A DNA stretch of 64,000 bases from Calditrichota bacterium (lineage in GTDB: Bacteria; Calditrichota; Calditrichia; Calditrichales; J004), in NCBI GenBank assembly GCA_013112635.1, contig JABFGF010000001.1, positions 1,054,001-1,118,000 of the forward strand. The letters run 5' to 3'. Shown here in pieces: positions 53,812 through 62,576 of the stretch. Within the stretch, counting starts at the first letter, position 1; each line of letters begins with the position of its first letter. Below the pieces are notes generated by a model. The model was not told the DNA's origin. It made no database searches and saw nothing but the letters and a program-made list of their open reading frames with translations. Both the position numbers and the translations under genes were made by a program.

Positions 53812-54252
53812 ATGGAAAACAGGACCACAAATATCTTCTTTTTAAAAGGATATGAATATCGTCTTGATGAGAAAATTGATATCCCAACTATATTTACCGG
53901 ATACGATGCAGAAATCAAAACCGATGACAAAATATTTGCCCAAATATTTAAGGATGGGCAACTGGTCGTTTTCCCGGACTATGCATGGGATGGAATGACA
54001 GGATGGTTTGAAAGTACAGACACCATTATTCCAAGCTTGGTTCATGATGTTTTATACCAGTTTATAGCCGAAGACGGTTCTGAAATTCCCAAAAAAAAAT
54101 ATGTAAAAATTGCAGATAAGTTTTTTATGAAGCTTTTGAAGGCAAATAAGGTCCCGTTTCTAAACAGGTTTCTAATCAGGCAGGGAATTCGTTTTGGAAA
54201 CGCACGAACACAATTCAAACATGAAAAAACGCCAATAAAATATGTAGCATAA
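53812..54252 (+). CDS. DUF1353 family protein
   Basis: A 146-residue soluble protein with the DUF1353 pattern: VVFPDYAWDGMTGW (about residue 58) and PSLVHDVLYQFIAED (about 80), followed by KKKYVKIADKFFMKLLKANKV. The family is found in phage tail regions and in bacterial chromosomes; its function is not known. A strong AAAGGAGG lies seven bases before the ATG. There are no other phage genes nearby, so I treat it as an ordinary chromosomal gene. Confidence 0.83.
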   Translation: MENRTTNIFFLKGYEYRLDEKIDIPTIFTGYDAEIKTDDKIFAQIFKDGQLVVFPDYAWDGMTGWFESTDTIIPSLVHDVLYQFIAEDGSEIPKKKYVKIADKFFMKLLKANKVPFLNRFLIRQGIRFGNARTQFKHEKTPIKYVA

Positions 54253-54513
54253 TCATAACACCATTTTTATATTTTCATGCTGTTTGAGATCATTAAAAAT
54301 TTTATTTCGGATATCTTCGTTTTCTACTACCAATGATACACTCACGCTTACATAAGTACCTTTGCTGCTCATATTGGATTTTTTTGATGTATACTTTTTT
54401 TCCGACAAAATACTTTTAATGGCATTCTCAACATTTTTATAATTACTTCCAATTACTTTATAATCCCAGGTACAAGGGTATTCGATTTTTGCGTCTTCTA
54501 TCTTTTTATTCAT
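54253..54513 (-). CDS. DUF493 (YbeD-like) regulatory protein
   Basis: An 86-residue protein with the ACT-like DUF493 fold: IEYPCTWDYKVIGSNYKNVENAIKSI split as in the family, then SSKGTYVSVSVSLVVEN and the closing LKQHENIKMVL. In E. coli YbeD lies by lipoic-acid genes; no such context is seen here. It follows the Mla ATPase gene by 19 bases and shares its strand, so it is probably the last gene of that operon. Its stop codon abuts that of the convergent DUF1353 gene. Confidence 0.82.
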   Translation of the reverse strand: MNKKIEDAKIEYPCTWDYKVIGSNYKNVENAIKSILSEKKYTSKKSNMSSKGTYVSVSVSLVVENEDIRNKIFNDLKQHENIKMVL

Positions 54514-54532
54514 TTTATCCTTTTTGATTTAA

Positions 54533-55291
54533 TTAATGGCTTTCAGCTTTCTCAAAAAATTCACCAATTTGCGGGATGCCACTATTCAAAGCTTTCTCCA
54601 AAGGTCCTTCGAACAAAACCCTGCCTTTTTCAAGATAAATAATTCTGTCAGCCAATCTTTTTATGCTTGAAACTTCGTGGGTTACTAAAATTATGGTGAT
54701 GCCAATTTGTAGTTTTAATTTTAAGAACAGCTCATCCAAACCGGCAAGAGTCACAGGATCAAGACCAGCGGATGGCTCATCACAAAACAGCAGTGGTGGA
54801 TCCATGGAAATAGCCCGTGCCAGTGCCGCTCTTTTTAACATTCCGCCGGAAAGCTGTTCCGGTGATAAATCGATTGCGTGTGCTAAGTTTACAAGATTTA
54901 ATTTTACTTTTACCAAATCTTTAATCAATTGTGTGCTTAGTCTCGTGTGTTGCTCCAGTGCAATAGAAATATTTTCTTCCACAGACAATGAATTTAGCAA
55001 TGCACCATTTTGAAACAAAACACCCATGTTTAACTGGAATTTTGAAAACTCCTCTTCTTGCATTAAGTCAGTCCGTTCGCCTAAAATAGAAACCTCTCCC
55101 TGCTGCACAGGATAAAGGCCGACAAGGTGCTTCATTAAAGTTGTTTTACCACAACCACTTGTGCCAAGAATTACAGTTATTTCATTTTCATAAGCAGAAA
55201 ATGAAATATCCTTCAGGACACGGTTTTTGCCAAAGGTTGCGGCCAGGTTATCTACACGAATTATTTCTTTTAGCATGGTTTCTTTTATCAC
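54533..55291 (-). CDS. mlaF: ABC transporter ATPase of the Mla lipid transport system
   Basis: A 252-residue ABC ATPase. Walker A is LGTSGCGKTT (about residues 42-51), signature LSGGML (about 145), Walker B LLFCDEPSAGLDP (about 165) and the H-loop TH (about 200). LSGGMLKRAALARA is the Mla/Ttg2A-type signature, where LSGG is followed by M. It powers phospholipid movement between the inner and outer membranes together with MlaE and MlaD. The start could also be the ATG at 55276 (MLKEIIRV). In this operon it is separated from mlaE by a beta-barrel gene. Confidence 0.9.
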   Translation of the reverse strand: MIKETMLKEIIRVDNLAATFGKNRVLKDISFSAYENEITVILGTSGCGKTTLMKHLVGLYPVQQGEVSILGERTDLMQEEEFSKFQLNMGVLFQNGALLNSLSVEENISIALEQHTRLSTQLIKDLVKVKLNLVNLAHAIDLSPEQLSGGMLKRAALARAISMDPPLLFCDEPSAGLDPVTLAGLDELFLKLKLQIGITIILVTHEVSSIKRLADRIIYLEKGRVLFEGPLEKALNSGIPQIGEFFEKAESH

Positions 55292-55310
55292 AAAATCGAG
55301 CTAATTTTCT

Positions 55311-55928
55311 TTAATTATAATAAAATCCTAATTTGAATCCCCAATAAGCGCTATTTAATTCCAAAAAATGATTTTTATAGAAATGATCAAAATCTATTTC
55401 ACGCATAATTTCTAAAAAGATTGGATTTTTCATAGAATTATTAAAAACTATTTTTAAACCAAATAAATAGCCAAAATTAAAACTTGTCAAATCATCTATA
55501 TTAAATCCTTTATCGTCAATTAAAAAGTTTGAGGAAAGGCCTAAAAATGGTTGAAATTCTGTTACTTCGATTACAAATTTTGTACTTAGGGAACTGCTTA
55601 ATTTTATATAATCTAACTTATAATCCAGACCAATATACTCACCAGTTCCAAAAGGCTGGTCAGGAGTTGTTACAGCCAATCTATCTGATGCGCCCTTTTG
55701 GACAAAACCCAAATCGAATTCCATTGCTAAATGACTGTACAAATTTGTAACAAAAAAAATATCGAAACTTGGGCCAAGACGGGTATCATTGAATAGATTT
55801 AAACTTGTGTGATCAGATTCATTATTAATTGAAGAGTTTACAAATCCAAGCTTAACACCATATGTGTTTTTCCCTTGCGAATAAGTTATCGTACAAGTCA
55901 GGATTAAAATCACTAAAACTTTAAACAT
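55311..55928 (-). CDS. Outer-membrane beta-barrel protein (PorT-like)
   Basis: A 205-residue protein with a signal peptide (VILILTCTITYSQ) and alternating hydrophobic strands (YGVKLGFVNSSIN, FDIFFVTNLYSHLAMEFDLGFVQKG, FNFGYLFGLKIVFNN) ending in aromatic YWGFKLGFYYN, typical of small outer-membrane barrels of the PorT/OMP_b-brl_2 type. AGGAAACTC precedes the ATG. It lies between mlaE and mlaF, an unusual place, and may be the outer-membrane partner of the lipid transporter here. That is inference. Confidence 0.75.
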   Translation of the reverse strand: MFKVLVILILTCTITYSQGKNTYGVKLGFVNSSINNESDHTSLNLFNDTRLGPSFDIFFVTNLYSHLAMEFDLGFVQKGASDRLAVTTPDQPFGTGEYIGLDYKLDYIKLSSSLSTKFVIEVTEFQPFLGLSSNFLIDDKGFNIDDLTSFNFGYLFGLKIVFNNSMKNPIFLEIMREIDFDHFYKNHFLELNSAYWGFKLGFYYN

Positions 55929-55992
55929 TATGAGTTTCCTATTTTCTCAAGATTCGATTACATTTTAAAGTTCAATTTTCAAATTTCTAACA

Positions 55993-57111
55993 CTAATAAA
56001 ACAACAATCCCATGATGGCGTCAGCTAAAATCACTAAAAATATTGAAGTCACCACTGCCTTTGTCGTAAACTTGCCAACACCTACAGCTCCACCTTCCAC
56101 ATGTAAGCCAAAAAAAGTACCGGTTTGCACAATTATCCCTGCAAAGACAAGACTTTTAATAATTCCGGTGATAATATCTCGTAATAAAAGAGAATCGGCC
56201 ATGCGGTGAAAAAAGGAAAAGAACGAAATATCCAGGTATAAAAAGGCAACAATCATCCCACCAAAAATACCGAAAATATCAGCCAGCAGTGTAAGAAAAG
56301 GAAGTGTTAAAATGCTCGCCTGCATTTTAGGAACAACGAGGTAACGCACTGGATTTAACCCCAGTGTATTAAGAGCGTCAATCTCCTCTGCCACTTTCAT
56401 ACTGGCCAGCTCTGATGCAATCGCCGAGCCACTTCTCCCGGCAATCATAACAGCCGTCAACAGAGGCCCCATCTCTGCCGTCATAAAAATGACTACCAAA
56501 TCTACAAGAAAAATGTTTGCCCCAAATTGTCTAAGCTGTGCAGCAGATTGCAATGCCAGAACAAGTCCAATTAGAAATGCCATTAAAGCAATCAACGGCA
56601 AAGCATTAACCCCAATATTTAAGGCCTGGTTTACAACCTCGCCCTTTCGTTGTTCCCGACGATTAAAAAATCCAAGAACCGTCCAATATGCCAAATCGGC
56701 CATCAGGTAAATATAATCGCCAACCACATTGCTGCGGAAATCGTAAGTCTTGCGGCCTATTCTCTCAAAAAGGCCGGTGCGTTCAATTTCTTCGCGGGTG
56801 AGCTCTTTGGGTACTGAGAACGTATCAATAATATTTTGGATTTTTTCGCTGGCGCCACTAACAATAATATTAATATTTTTTTTAGGAAGCTGCTTGGGGA
56901 TGTGACCAAGAAAAACCGCGCCGGCACTATCCATTTTTGTAACTTCACTCAAATCTATCCGCAGTTCATTTTCGGAATAATTGCGAATTTTTTTGATCAA
57001 CTTAGCGCTAATACGGTTTACTTCGTTAAGTGTAAGCTGGCTGCTAAAGATTAGCGTGCCCTCTTCAAAGTGATAATTTTCTAATATTTTATCAGGATTT
57101 TTTTTTAACAT
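55993..57111 (-). CDS. mlaE: MlaE-type lipid ABC transporter permease with N-terminal STAS domain
   Basis: A 372-residue fusion. Residues about 1-110 form a STAS domain (LRIDLSEVTKMDSAGAVFLG, the position of MlaB in E. coli). Residues about 115-372 are the MlaE permease: five or six helices with GLVLALQSAAQLRQFGAN, VIAGRSGSAIASELASMKV-type family signature and EEIDALNTLGLNPVRYLVVP. It forms the membrane channel of an Mla system with the ATPase at 54533 and the MCE protein at 58404. The STAS-permease fusion is known in other phyla. Confidence 0.92.
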   Translation of the reverse strand: MLKKNPDKILENYHFEEGTLIFSSQLTLNEVNRISAKLIKKIRNYSENELRIDLSEVTKMDSAGAVFLGHIPKQLPKKNINIIVSGASEKIQNIIDTFSVPKELTREEIERTGLFERIGRKTYDFRSNVVGDYIYLMADLAYWTVLGFFNRREQRKGEVVNQALNIGVNALPLIALMAFLIGLVLALQSAAQLRQFGANIFLVDLVVIFMTAEMGPLLTAVMIAGRSGSAIASELASMKVAEEIDALNTLGLNPVRYLVVPKMQASILTLPFLTLLADIFGIFGGMIVAFLYLDISFFSFFHRMADSLLLRDIITGIIKSLVFAGIIVQTGTFFGLHVEGGAVGVGKFTTKAVVTSIFLVILADAIMGLLFY

Positions 57112-57137
57112 ATTTAAGGTTCGTATTAAATACTTTA

Positions 57138-57587
57138 CTAAAGATCTTCTCCCAGTGCTTCTAAATCGGATAAATCTTTTTTGCGGCCTGTGCAGCGTTT
57201 GTTTATTATTAGATGTTGTCGATCGATATATTTTACAGGGACATCGCCATACATGCCTTCAATTTTTTTTGAAAATATTTCTCTGGTTTCAACACCAGTT
57301 ATAGATGTGATAATATCAATTCGAATCGGTGGGACGCCTAATTGAATAACCCTATCGGGTGATTGAAAATCTTCTGCACTTAATCCAAGCGAACCAAAAC
57401 CAAATTCTGCAAGCACAGAAATTATTTTATTAGAATTCTCTTTGTCGGGTTTAACTAATAAATCAATATCACCAGTATATCTCGGAGCCCCGTGGAATGC
57501 TAAGGCATATCCCCCAACAATAACATATTCAACTTTGTGGGCGTTGAATAACTTTAGCAATTCTTTGAAGTCTGGCTGAACTTCCAT
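57138..57587 (-). CDS. Nucleotidyltransferase-fold protein (DUF6036-like)
   Basis: A 149-residue protein with the nucleotidyltransferase pattern VEYVIVGGYALAFHGAPRYT followed by GDIDLLVK (GG...D-x-D) and the third acidic strand PPIRIDIITS. It belongs to the same broad family as the protein at 4944-5411, but the two are only distantly alike. It overlaps the small upstream gene by 59 bases, so the pair is translationally coupled. Such couples resemble toxin-antitoxin-like modules. It lies between the lipoprotein and permease genes of the mla operon, on the same strand. Confidence 0.8.
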   Translation of the reverse strand: MEVQPDFKELLKLFNAHKVEYVIVGGYALAFHGAPRYTGDIDLLVKPDKENSNKIISVLAEFGFGSLGLSAEDFQSPDRVIQLGVPPIRIDIITSITGVETREIFSKKIEGMYGDVPVKYIDRQHLIINKRCTGRKKDLSDLEALGEDL

Positions 57588-57717
57588 GATTTTGTCTCCT
57601 TAAGTATTCAACCGCATTAATCCTTTCCTGGTGACTTTTATTTAGCCAAAAAGACAGATCTCTTTTTTGCTGTTGAGAATCATTCAAATCGTGAATTTCA
57701 ACTACCTTTTTTATCAT
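57529..57717 (-). CDS. Small partner of the nucleotidyltransferase
   Basis: A 62-residue basic protein from the ATG at 57717, which has GAGG six bases upstream; a longer form from 57732 is possible. The pattern SFWLNKSHQERINAVEYLRRQ and the closing RLQRIAKVIQR recur in small proteins that stand before nucleotidyltransferase genes of this kind. The region is predicted helical. It may be the antitoxin or a substrate-binding partner; this is inferred from position. Confidence 0.68.
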   Translation of the reverse strand: MIKKVVEIHDLNDSQQQKRDLSFWLNKSHQERINAVEYLRRQNHGSSARLQRIAKVIQRPQS

Positions 57718-57735
57718 ATTATCCTCAGACATTTT

Positions 57736-58356
57736 TCATTTATGCAGGTTTTCATTTACAAGATAAATGCGGATTTTATTTGAAAAACGCTCCAGGTTGC
57801 TTTTAAGAATGTTACTCATAGCAAATGCAAGATAGTTTAGATCCCATTCTTCCAAAGCCCTGGTTTTATCAAAGCTATGTTCAACAACCACCTGTTTTTT
57901 TGAACGGTCAAATAATTCCAGTTTTATGTTAATATGTGCCATCAGTGAATCTTCGCCCTCAACACCTTCCAGTTGATTAATCTGTGCACTCAACTGATAA
58001 CGCGGGGCAACACTCCAGATTCTGTCAGAAATCCGGGCAAACAAAGCATCAGAATTAAGCTTTTTCTGGATAAGCCGGCCAATATTTAAATCGGGACTTT
58101 CAGCCCACTGATGATACCTGTAATAACTTAGTTCATGGCTTCTTTTGCGTAGTGCAATCCTGTGCTGCGAATAAACTTCTGTTACCTGAACCGGCAATAT
58201 TTCACACACATCGCGTGAGACGCTTTCAACTTTTTTATTGTCAAAGCTGGTAACCGCAAAATCCAAAACATAGTATTTTGGAGTAGTAACTGTTTTTGTA
58301 CAAGCCATAAAAAAAACCGCTACGAGGATTAAGAGAAAATATTTTTTCATTAGCAT
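57736..58356 (-). CDS. ABC-type transport auxiliary lipoprotein (PqiC/DUF330-like)
   Basis: A 206-residue lipoprotein with lipobox FFMAC after a short signal (the ATG at 58350, MKKYFLLI, fits best). The mature start TPKYYVLDFAV and ILPVQVTEVYSQHRIALRKRSHELSYYRYHQWAESP are typical of the PqiC/LptE-like auxiliary proteins of MCE systems. It probably sits in the outer membrane and receives lipids from the MCE protein. It follows the MCE gene by 47 bases. Confidence 0.82.
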   Translation of the reverse strand: MLMKKYFLLILVAVFFMACTKTVTTPKYYVLDFAVTSFDNKKVESVSRDVCEILPVQVTEVYSQHRIALRKRSHELSYYRYHQWAESPDLNIGRLIQKKLNSDALFARISDRIWSVAPRYQLSAQINQLEGVEGEDSLMAHINIKLELFDRSKKQVVVEHSFDKTRALEEWDLNYLAFAMSNILKSNLERFSNKIRIYLVNENLHK

Positions 58357-58403
58357 CTCTTTAGTTATTAATATTCAATCATCAATCTTTCAATTATCAA
58401 TCG

Positions 58404-59384
58404 TTAGTCCAACTCATCATCGGGTATTTCATCAACCTCTGCTCCACGAATTAAAACCGATGGATCTTCATTTACCAGTCTTGACGCTTCATTCAAATGG
58501 TCTAAAGCAGATTTTAGTTTTTGCAAACTTGCCAGAAAATCCCTGCTGCCACGTTCCATATCGCGATCCATTGAAATGAGTAGTTTATTGGTCCGCTCAA
58601 CAACCTCATCCAACCGTACAATTGTTTCACCAAGATTGGCTTTTGTTAAATTTACAGAGACATCATGCACATTTGCTAAAATCAAATCCAGCGTATCCGA
58701 TTCAGTCAATTTCTGAATTTTGGTCGAAGCAATCTGGAGAGACTGGCTAATCGTATCCATGCGGGCCATAACGTACTTTGTGGACTCAAGCCCATCTCTT
58801 AAATTCAACCGGTTTTCCTCAACCATGGCATTAATATTATCCATCGCAAGAGTAGAGCTTTCCGCCAGTTTAATAATTTTTTCCAGTTTTTCAGGCTGTG
58901 TAAATTCAATCAGATTATTAACAACCCGTTCAATTTTATTGGCAATTACTTCTGCCTTACCGGTTATATCTTCTGTTATTGAACCCCCGGCCTGAATATA
59001 TTTACCAACTTGCAGCAATTTTGCCTCGTTACTTCCACCGCGGATTTCAATCATTTTTAAACCGGTAATACCAATCGCTTCTATATTAGCACGAGCGTCT
59101 CTTTTTATCGGTGTACCGGGTTTTACCGCCACAGTTACAACAACGTTGTAAACATCTTCCGGGTCAAAATCAATACTTTTAATTGTTCCTATATTTATAC
59201 CAAGATATTTTACCGGGCTGCCTACTTCCAAACCACTTACAGATATATCGCGATATGAAATATAATAGATGTCTTTATCCTGAAAAAATTGCTTGCTTCC
59301 AACGATAAAAAGCAAAACAAGAAGGGCAAAACTACTGATAACAATAAAAATTCCTAAACGGATTTTTTGGGAACGGGATGGCAT
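58404..59384 (-). CDS. mlaD: MCE-family (MlaD-like) lipid-binding protein
   Basis: A 326-residue protein anchored by one N-terminal helix (LGIFIVISSFALLVLLFIV). One MCE domain follows at about residues 38-118: DISVSGLEVGSPVKYLGINIGTI and GITGLKMIEIRGG. Then a long helical part with heptads (about 140-300), where MlaD-like proteins form a hexameric tube that passes lipid between membranes. The C-terminus is acidic. It is the first gene of the mla group in this window. Confidence 0.9.
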   Translation of the reverse strand: MPSRSQKIRLGIFIVISSFALLVLLFIVGSKQFFQDKDIYYISYRDISVSGLEVGSPVKYLGINIGTIKSIDFDPEDVYNVVVTVAVKPGTPIKRDARANIEAIGITGLKMIEIRGGSNEAKLLQVGKYIQAGGSITEDITGKAEVIANKIERVVNNLIEFTQPEKLEKIIKLAESSTLAMDNINAMVEENRLNLRDGLESTKYVMARMDTISQSLQIASTKIQKLTESDTLDLILANVHDVSVNLTKANLGETIVRLDEVVERTNKLLISMDRDMERGSRDFLASLQKLKSALDHLNEASRLVNEDPSVLIRGAEVDEIPDDELD

Positions 59385-59464
59385 AAAAGTTACCGGGTGT
59401 GGTTGATTTGAAGATTAATATAATAAAAGAAGTAAATTGATGAAAATGAAGAATTGGATGACTG

Positions 59465-60748
59465 CTAAATCAAAAATTGAAAGAGCGTTGGTTTATCATT
59501 AAGATACTCATATACAAAACCATTATGTTCCATCCGCGTGATTAAAGGAACAAATTCATCTTTCGAGGTTATCTCGATACCAACAACAACAGGGCCTTTT
59601 TCTCTACTTGTTTTTTTAGAATATTCAAAATAGGCAATGTCATCGTCGGGACCCAGAACGTTATTAACAAACTGTTTTAGAGCACCAGCTCTTTGCGGAA
59701 AACGGATGATAAAATAATGTTTCAATCCTTCATAAAGCAAAGATCGTTCTTTAATTTCTTCTGTACGTGTGATATCGTTATTGCTGCCAGAGAGAAGGCA
59801 GACCACATTTTTGCCTGCAATTTCTTCCCGAAATTGGTTCAAGGCAGTAATAGACATCGCCCCTGCTGGTTCAACGACAATCGCATCCTCATTGTACAGG
59901 CTGAGAATAGTTGTGCAGATTGCCCCTTCATCCACGGTTATAATTTTATCCAGAACATTTTTGCAAATTTCAAATGTTTTGTCACCAGCCTGATGAACTG
60001 CCGCCCCATCAACAAAATTGTCAATATCGGGTAAGATTGTAACCTGCTCATTTTCAAAGGCAGCAGTCATAGATGGTGCTCCGGCCGGTTCAACGCCAAT
60101 GATTTTTGTATCCGGACTTAACTCCTTAAAAACAGTCCCAACACCTGCTGCAAGGCCACCTCCACCAATAGGAAGAAAGAGATAATCAATTTTACTCTTT
60201 GCCTGATTTAATATTTCCAATGCAATCGTGCCCTGACCTTCAATTACTTTTTTATCATCAAAAGGATGGATAAACGGCGCATTATTTTTTTCAGCAAAAG
60301 TTACAGATTCTTTATAAGCCTCATCAAAACTATCGCCTGTTAGTTTGATGGTTATATACTCGCGGCCAAACATTTTTACTTGTTTTATTTTTTGCTGGGG
60401 CGTGGTTACAGGCATGAATATTGTGCCTTGGATTTCAGCTTTCCGGCACGAATAAGCCACACCCTGGGCATGGTTTCCTGCACTGGCACAGACAATACCA
60501 TTTTTAAGTTTATCTGCCTCAAAGCTGTTAATTTTATTATATGCCCCACGGATTTTGTATGACCGGACAATTTGAAGGTCTTCACGTTTCAACAAAATTT
60601 TACTATTAAATCGCTCGGACAGATTCAGGTTTCTTGTCAATGGAGTATGATTTACAACATCCTTTAAAACCAACGCAGCTTTCCTAATTTCCGAAAGAGC
60701 CGGTGAATATTGTTTTTCTTTTTTAGCAATTACTACGTTGTTGTTCAT
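59465..60748 (-). CDS. ilvA: Threonine ammonia-lyase, biosynthetic type
   Basis: A 427-residue PLP enzyme that turns threonine into 2-oxobutanoate, the first step to isoleucine. Lys65 in RSYKIRGAYN binds PLP, ASAGNHAQGVA (about residue 90) binds the substrate carboxylate, and PIGGGGLAAG (about 190) holds the phosphate. One ACT-like regulatory domain follows (about 340-427, HYFIIRFPQRAGALKQFV), fewer than the two of E. coli IlvA, so feedback by isoleucine may be simpler. GGTAAGG precedes the ATG. It follows ilvC on the same strand, with a palindromic element between. Confidence 0.93.
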   Translation of the reverse strand: MNNNVVIAKKEKQYSPALSEIRKAALVLKDVVNHTPLTRNLNLSERFNSKILLKREDLQIVRSYKIRGAYNKINSFEADKLKNGIVCASAGNHAQGVAYSCRKAEIQGTIFMPVTTPQQKIKQVKMFGREYITIKLTGDSFDEAYKESVTFAEKNNAPFIHPFDDKKVIEGQGTIALEILNQAKSKIDYLFLPIGGGGLAAGVGTVFKELSPDTKIIGVEPAGAPSMTAAFENEQVTILPDIDNFVDGAAVHQAGDKTFEICKNVLDKIITVDEGAICTTILSLYNEDAIVVEPAGAMSITALNQFREEIAGKNVVCLLSGSNNDITRTEEIKERSLLYEGLKHYFIIRFPQRAGALKQFVNNVLGPDDDIAYFEYSKKTSREKGPVVVGIEITSKDEFVPLITRMEHNGFVYEYLNDKPTLFQFLI

Positions 60749-60782
60749 TTTTACCTTACCGACAGGATTTTATTAGATGATT

Positions 60783-60872
60783 TTGTTATTCTGAGCGAAA
60801 TGTTTATGAAACGAAGAATCCAATTGATTTCGTGGTGGAATTCTTCACTTCGTCCCGAGTTCAGAATAACAA
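60783..60872. repeat. Imperfect palindromic element between ilvC and ilvA
   Basis: Terminal arms TTGTTATTCTGA (60783-60794) and TCAGAATAACAA (60861-60872) pair perfectly over 12 bases. Inside, GAAGAATCC and GGAATTCTTC pair with one gap. The 90-base unit could fold into a long hairpin in RNA. Its words (ATTCTGAGCGAA..., CGAAGAATCC) resemble, from memory, dispersed repeats found between genes in many bacteria. It may dampen transcription from ilvC into ilvA. Confidence 0.6.
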
Positions 60873-60903
60873 CCTATTGAAATCTAATTCAAAGGTCATT
60901 CGC

Positions 60904-61950
60904 TTATTTATTTTCTGGTCTCAATTTGCGCACAGCCTGTCCTGTTTGCCATATTTCAGATTCATGCATTTCTTTAAGTTCCGCATCAAGCTTTTCCCTA
61001 TAGTCAGGCTGACTGTTAGAGTCAATCGACCTTTGTGCTTCTTCACCCGATGCAACACTTTTATATAAGTCATCAAAAACCGGTGCAACTGCATCCCGAA
61101 ACTTTTTCCACCAATCCAAGGCACCTCTTTGTGCCGTTGTTGAACAATTGGCATACATCCAATCCATACCATTTTCTGCAACCAATGGCATTAAGCTTTG
61201 GGTTAATTCTTCAACAGTTTCATTAAACGCTTCCGAAGGTGTGTGTCCATTTTTGCGTAATGTGTCATATTGAGCAGCAAAAATACCCTGAATACAGCCC
61301 ATTAAAGTGCCACGCTCGCCGGTCAAATCACTGTATACTTCACGTTTGAAATCTGTTTCAAACAAATAGCCTGAACCAACTGCAATCCCTAAAGCAATCG
61401 CTTTTTCTTTGGCTTTTCCCGTAGCATCCTGAAAAACACCAAAACTTGAATTTAATCCACGCCCTTGAACAAACAATCTTCGTAAACTTGTACCCGATCC
61501 TTTTGGCGCAACAAGAATTACATCCACATCATCCGGCGGGATAATTCCGGTACGCTCTTTATATGTTATTCCAAATCCATGTGAAAAATAAAGAGTTTTA
61601 CCTGCTGTTAAATGTTTTTTAACTGTAGGCCACAACGCAATTTGTGCTGCATCGGAGAGGAGATAAATTATAATTGTTCCTTTTTGAAGCGCTTCTTCAA
61701 TTTCAAATAATGTTTCTCCGGGAACCCAACCATCTTTAACAGCTTTTTCCCATGTTGCCGATTCTTTTCTCTGTCCAACAATTACATTAATTCCATTGTC
61801 TTTGAGATTTAGCGATTGTCCTGGACCTTGCACACCATAACCAATTACAGCAACAGTTTCTTCCTTTAACACCGCCTGGGCTTTATCTAAAGGAAACTCT
61901 TCACGGGTTACTACATTTTCTTCCACACCACCAAAATTAATCTTAGCCAT
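60904..61950 (-). CDS. ilvC: Ketol-acid reductoisomerase
   Basis: A 348-residue enzyme that rearranges and reduces acetolactate or acetohydroxybutanoate with NAD(P)H. The cofactor loop GYGVQGPGQ lies near residue 37, with VGQRKESATW after it (the usual KxxS/RxxS specificity region). The metal-binding part includes DLTGERGTLMGCIQG (Asp, Glu) and VEELTQSLMPLVAENGMDW. It is a class I enzyme of near-typical length. AAGGA lies 11 bases upstream of the ATG. It follows ilvN. Confidence 0.95.
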   Translation of the reverse strand: MAKINFGGVEENVVTREEFPLDKAQAVLKEETVAVIGYGVQGPGQSLNLKDNGINVIVGQRKESATWEKAVKDGWVPGETLFEIEEALQKGTIIIYLLSDAAQIALWPTVKKHLTAGKTLYFSHGFGITYKERTGIIPPDDVDVILVAPKGSGTSLRRLFVQGRGLNSSFGVFQDATGKAKEKAIALGIAVGSGYLFETDFKREVYSDLTGERGTLMGCIQGIFAAQYDTLRKNGHTPSEAFNETVEELTQSLMPLVAENGMDWMYANCSTTAQRGALDWWKKFRDAVAPVFDDLYKSVASGEEAQRSIDSNSQPDYREKLDAELKEMHESEIWQTGQAVRKLRPENK

Positions 61951-62007
61951 TTGTCATATCCTTCATTATTATTTAAATATAAGATCTCAATTTTTTCCAA
62001 ACACTAA

Positions 62008-62553
62008 CTATTCTTCCAGTACTTCTTCCTGCCGTTTTTCCATTTCATGGAGGCCTTCATTAAATTTCCACATGGGTTTTATAATTGCTACACGGCCGGA
62101 CCTTACAAATTCCATTATCCCAAAAGGTTCTAATTTTTCCAAAAGGGCCTGTGTTTCTTCTTTGTGACCGCTTTTCTCTATAACCAGAAATTCTTCTTCA
62201 ACAGTTAAAATTCGCGCATTATGCAGGCGAAGGATAGATTCTATTTTCGCACCATCAATTATAGCTTTTATTGGAAGTTTATATAAGGCAATCTCCTGAT
62301 AAATCACTTCATCGGAAGTGTGATAATAAGCTTCAAATATTTCAACCTGCCGCTCAAGTTGTTTAACTACTTTTTTAACACGATCACGTTCTTCGGTTAC
62401 AACAATTGTGTAACGCGAAATACCATGAACTTCTGTTTCAGAAACCGTAAGACTTTCAATATTAATGTGCCTGCGTGTGAAGATGACTGTAATTCTGTTT
62501 AAAATCCCGATATGGTTTTCTGTAAAAACCGATATTGTGAATTGATCTTTCAT
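62008..62553 (-). CDS. ilvN: Acetolactate synthase small (regulatory) subunit
   Basis: A 181-residue protein with an N-terminal ACT domain (FTISVFTENHIGILNRITVIF and RRHINIESLTVSETE) that binds valine and restrains the catalytic subunit, and a C-terminal ALS_ss domain (ILTVEEEFLVIEKSGHKEE). AAGGGGAG lies just upstream of the ATG, 23 bases after the ilvB stop. The length is typical of the long IlvH-like form. Confidence 0.93.
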   Translation of the reverse strand: MKDQFTISVFTENHIGILNRITVIFTRRHINIESLTVSETEVHGISRYTIVVTEERDRVKKVVKQLERQVEIFEAYYHTSDEVIYQEIALYKLPIKAIIDGAKIESILRLHNARILTVEEEFLVIEKSGHKEETQALLEKLEPFGIMEFVRSGRVAIIKPMWKFNEGLHEMEKRQEEVLEE

Positions 62554-62576
62554 AATCTCCCCTTTTACCTTTAAAG

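Noticed and set aside
53812-54252. DUF1353 gene as a sign of prophage
   Set aside because: No other phage genes, integrase or attachment repeats are nearby, and the gene has its own strong ribosome site within ordinary chromosome.
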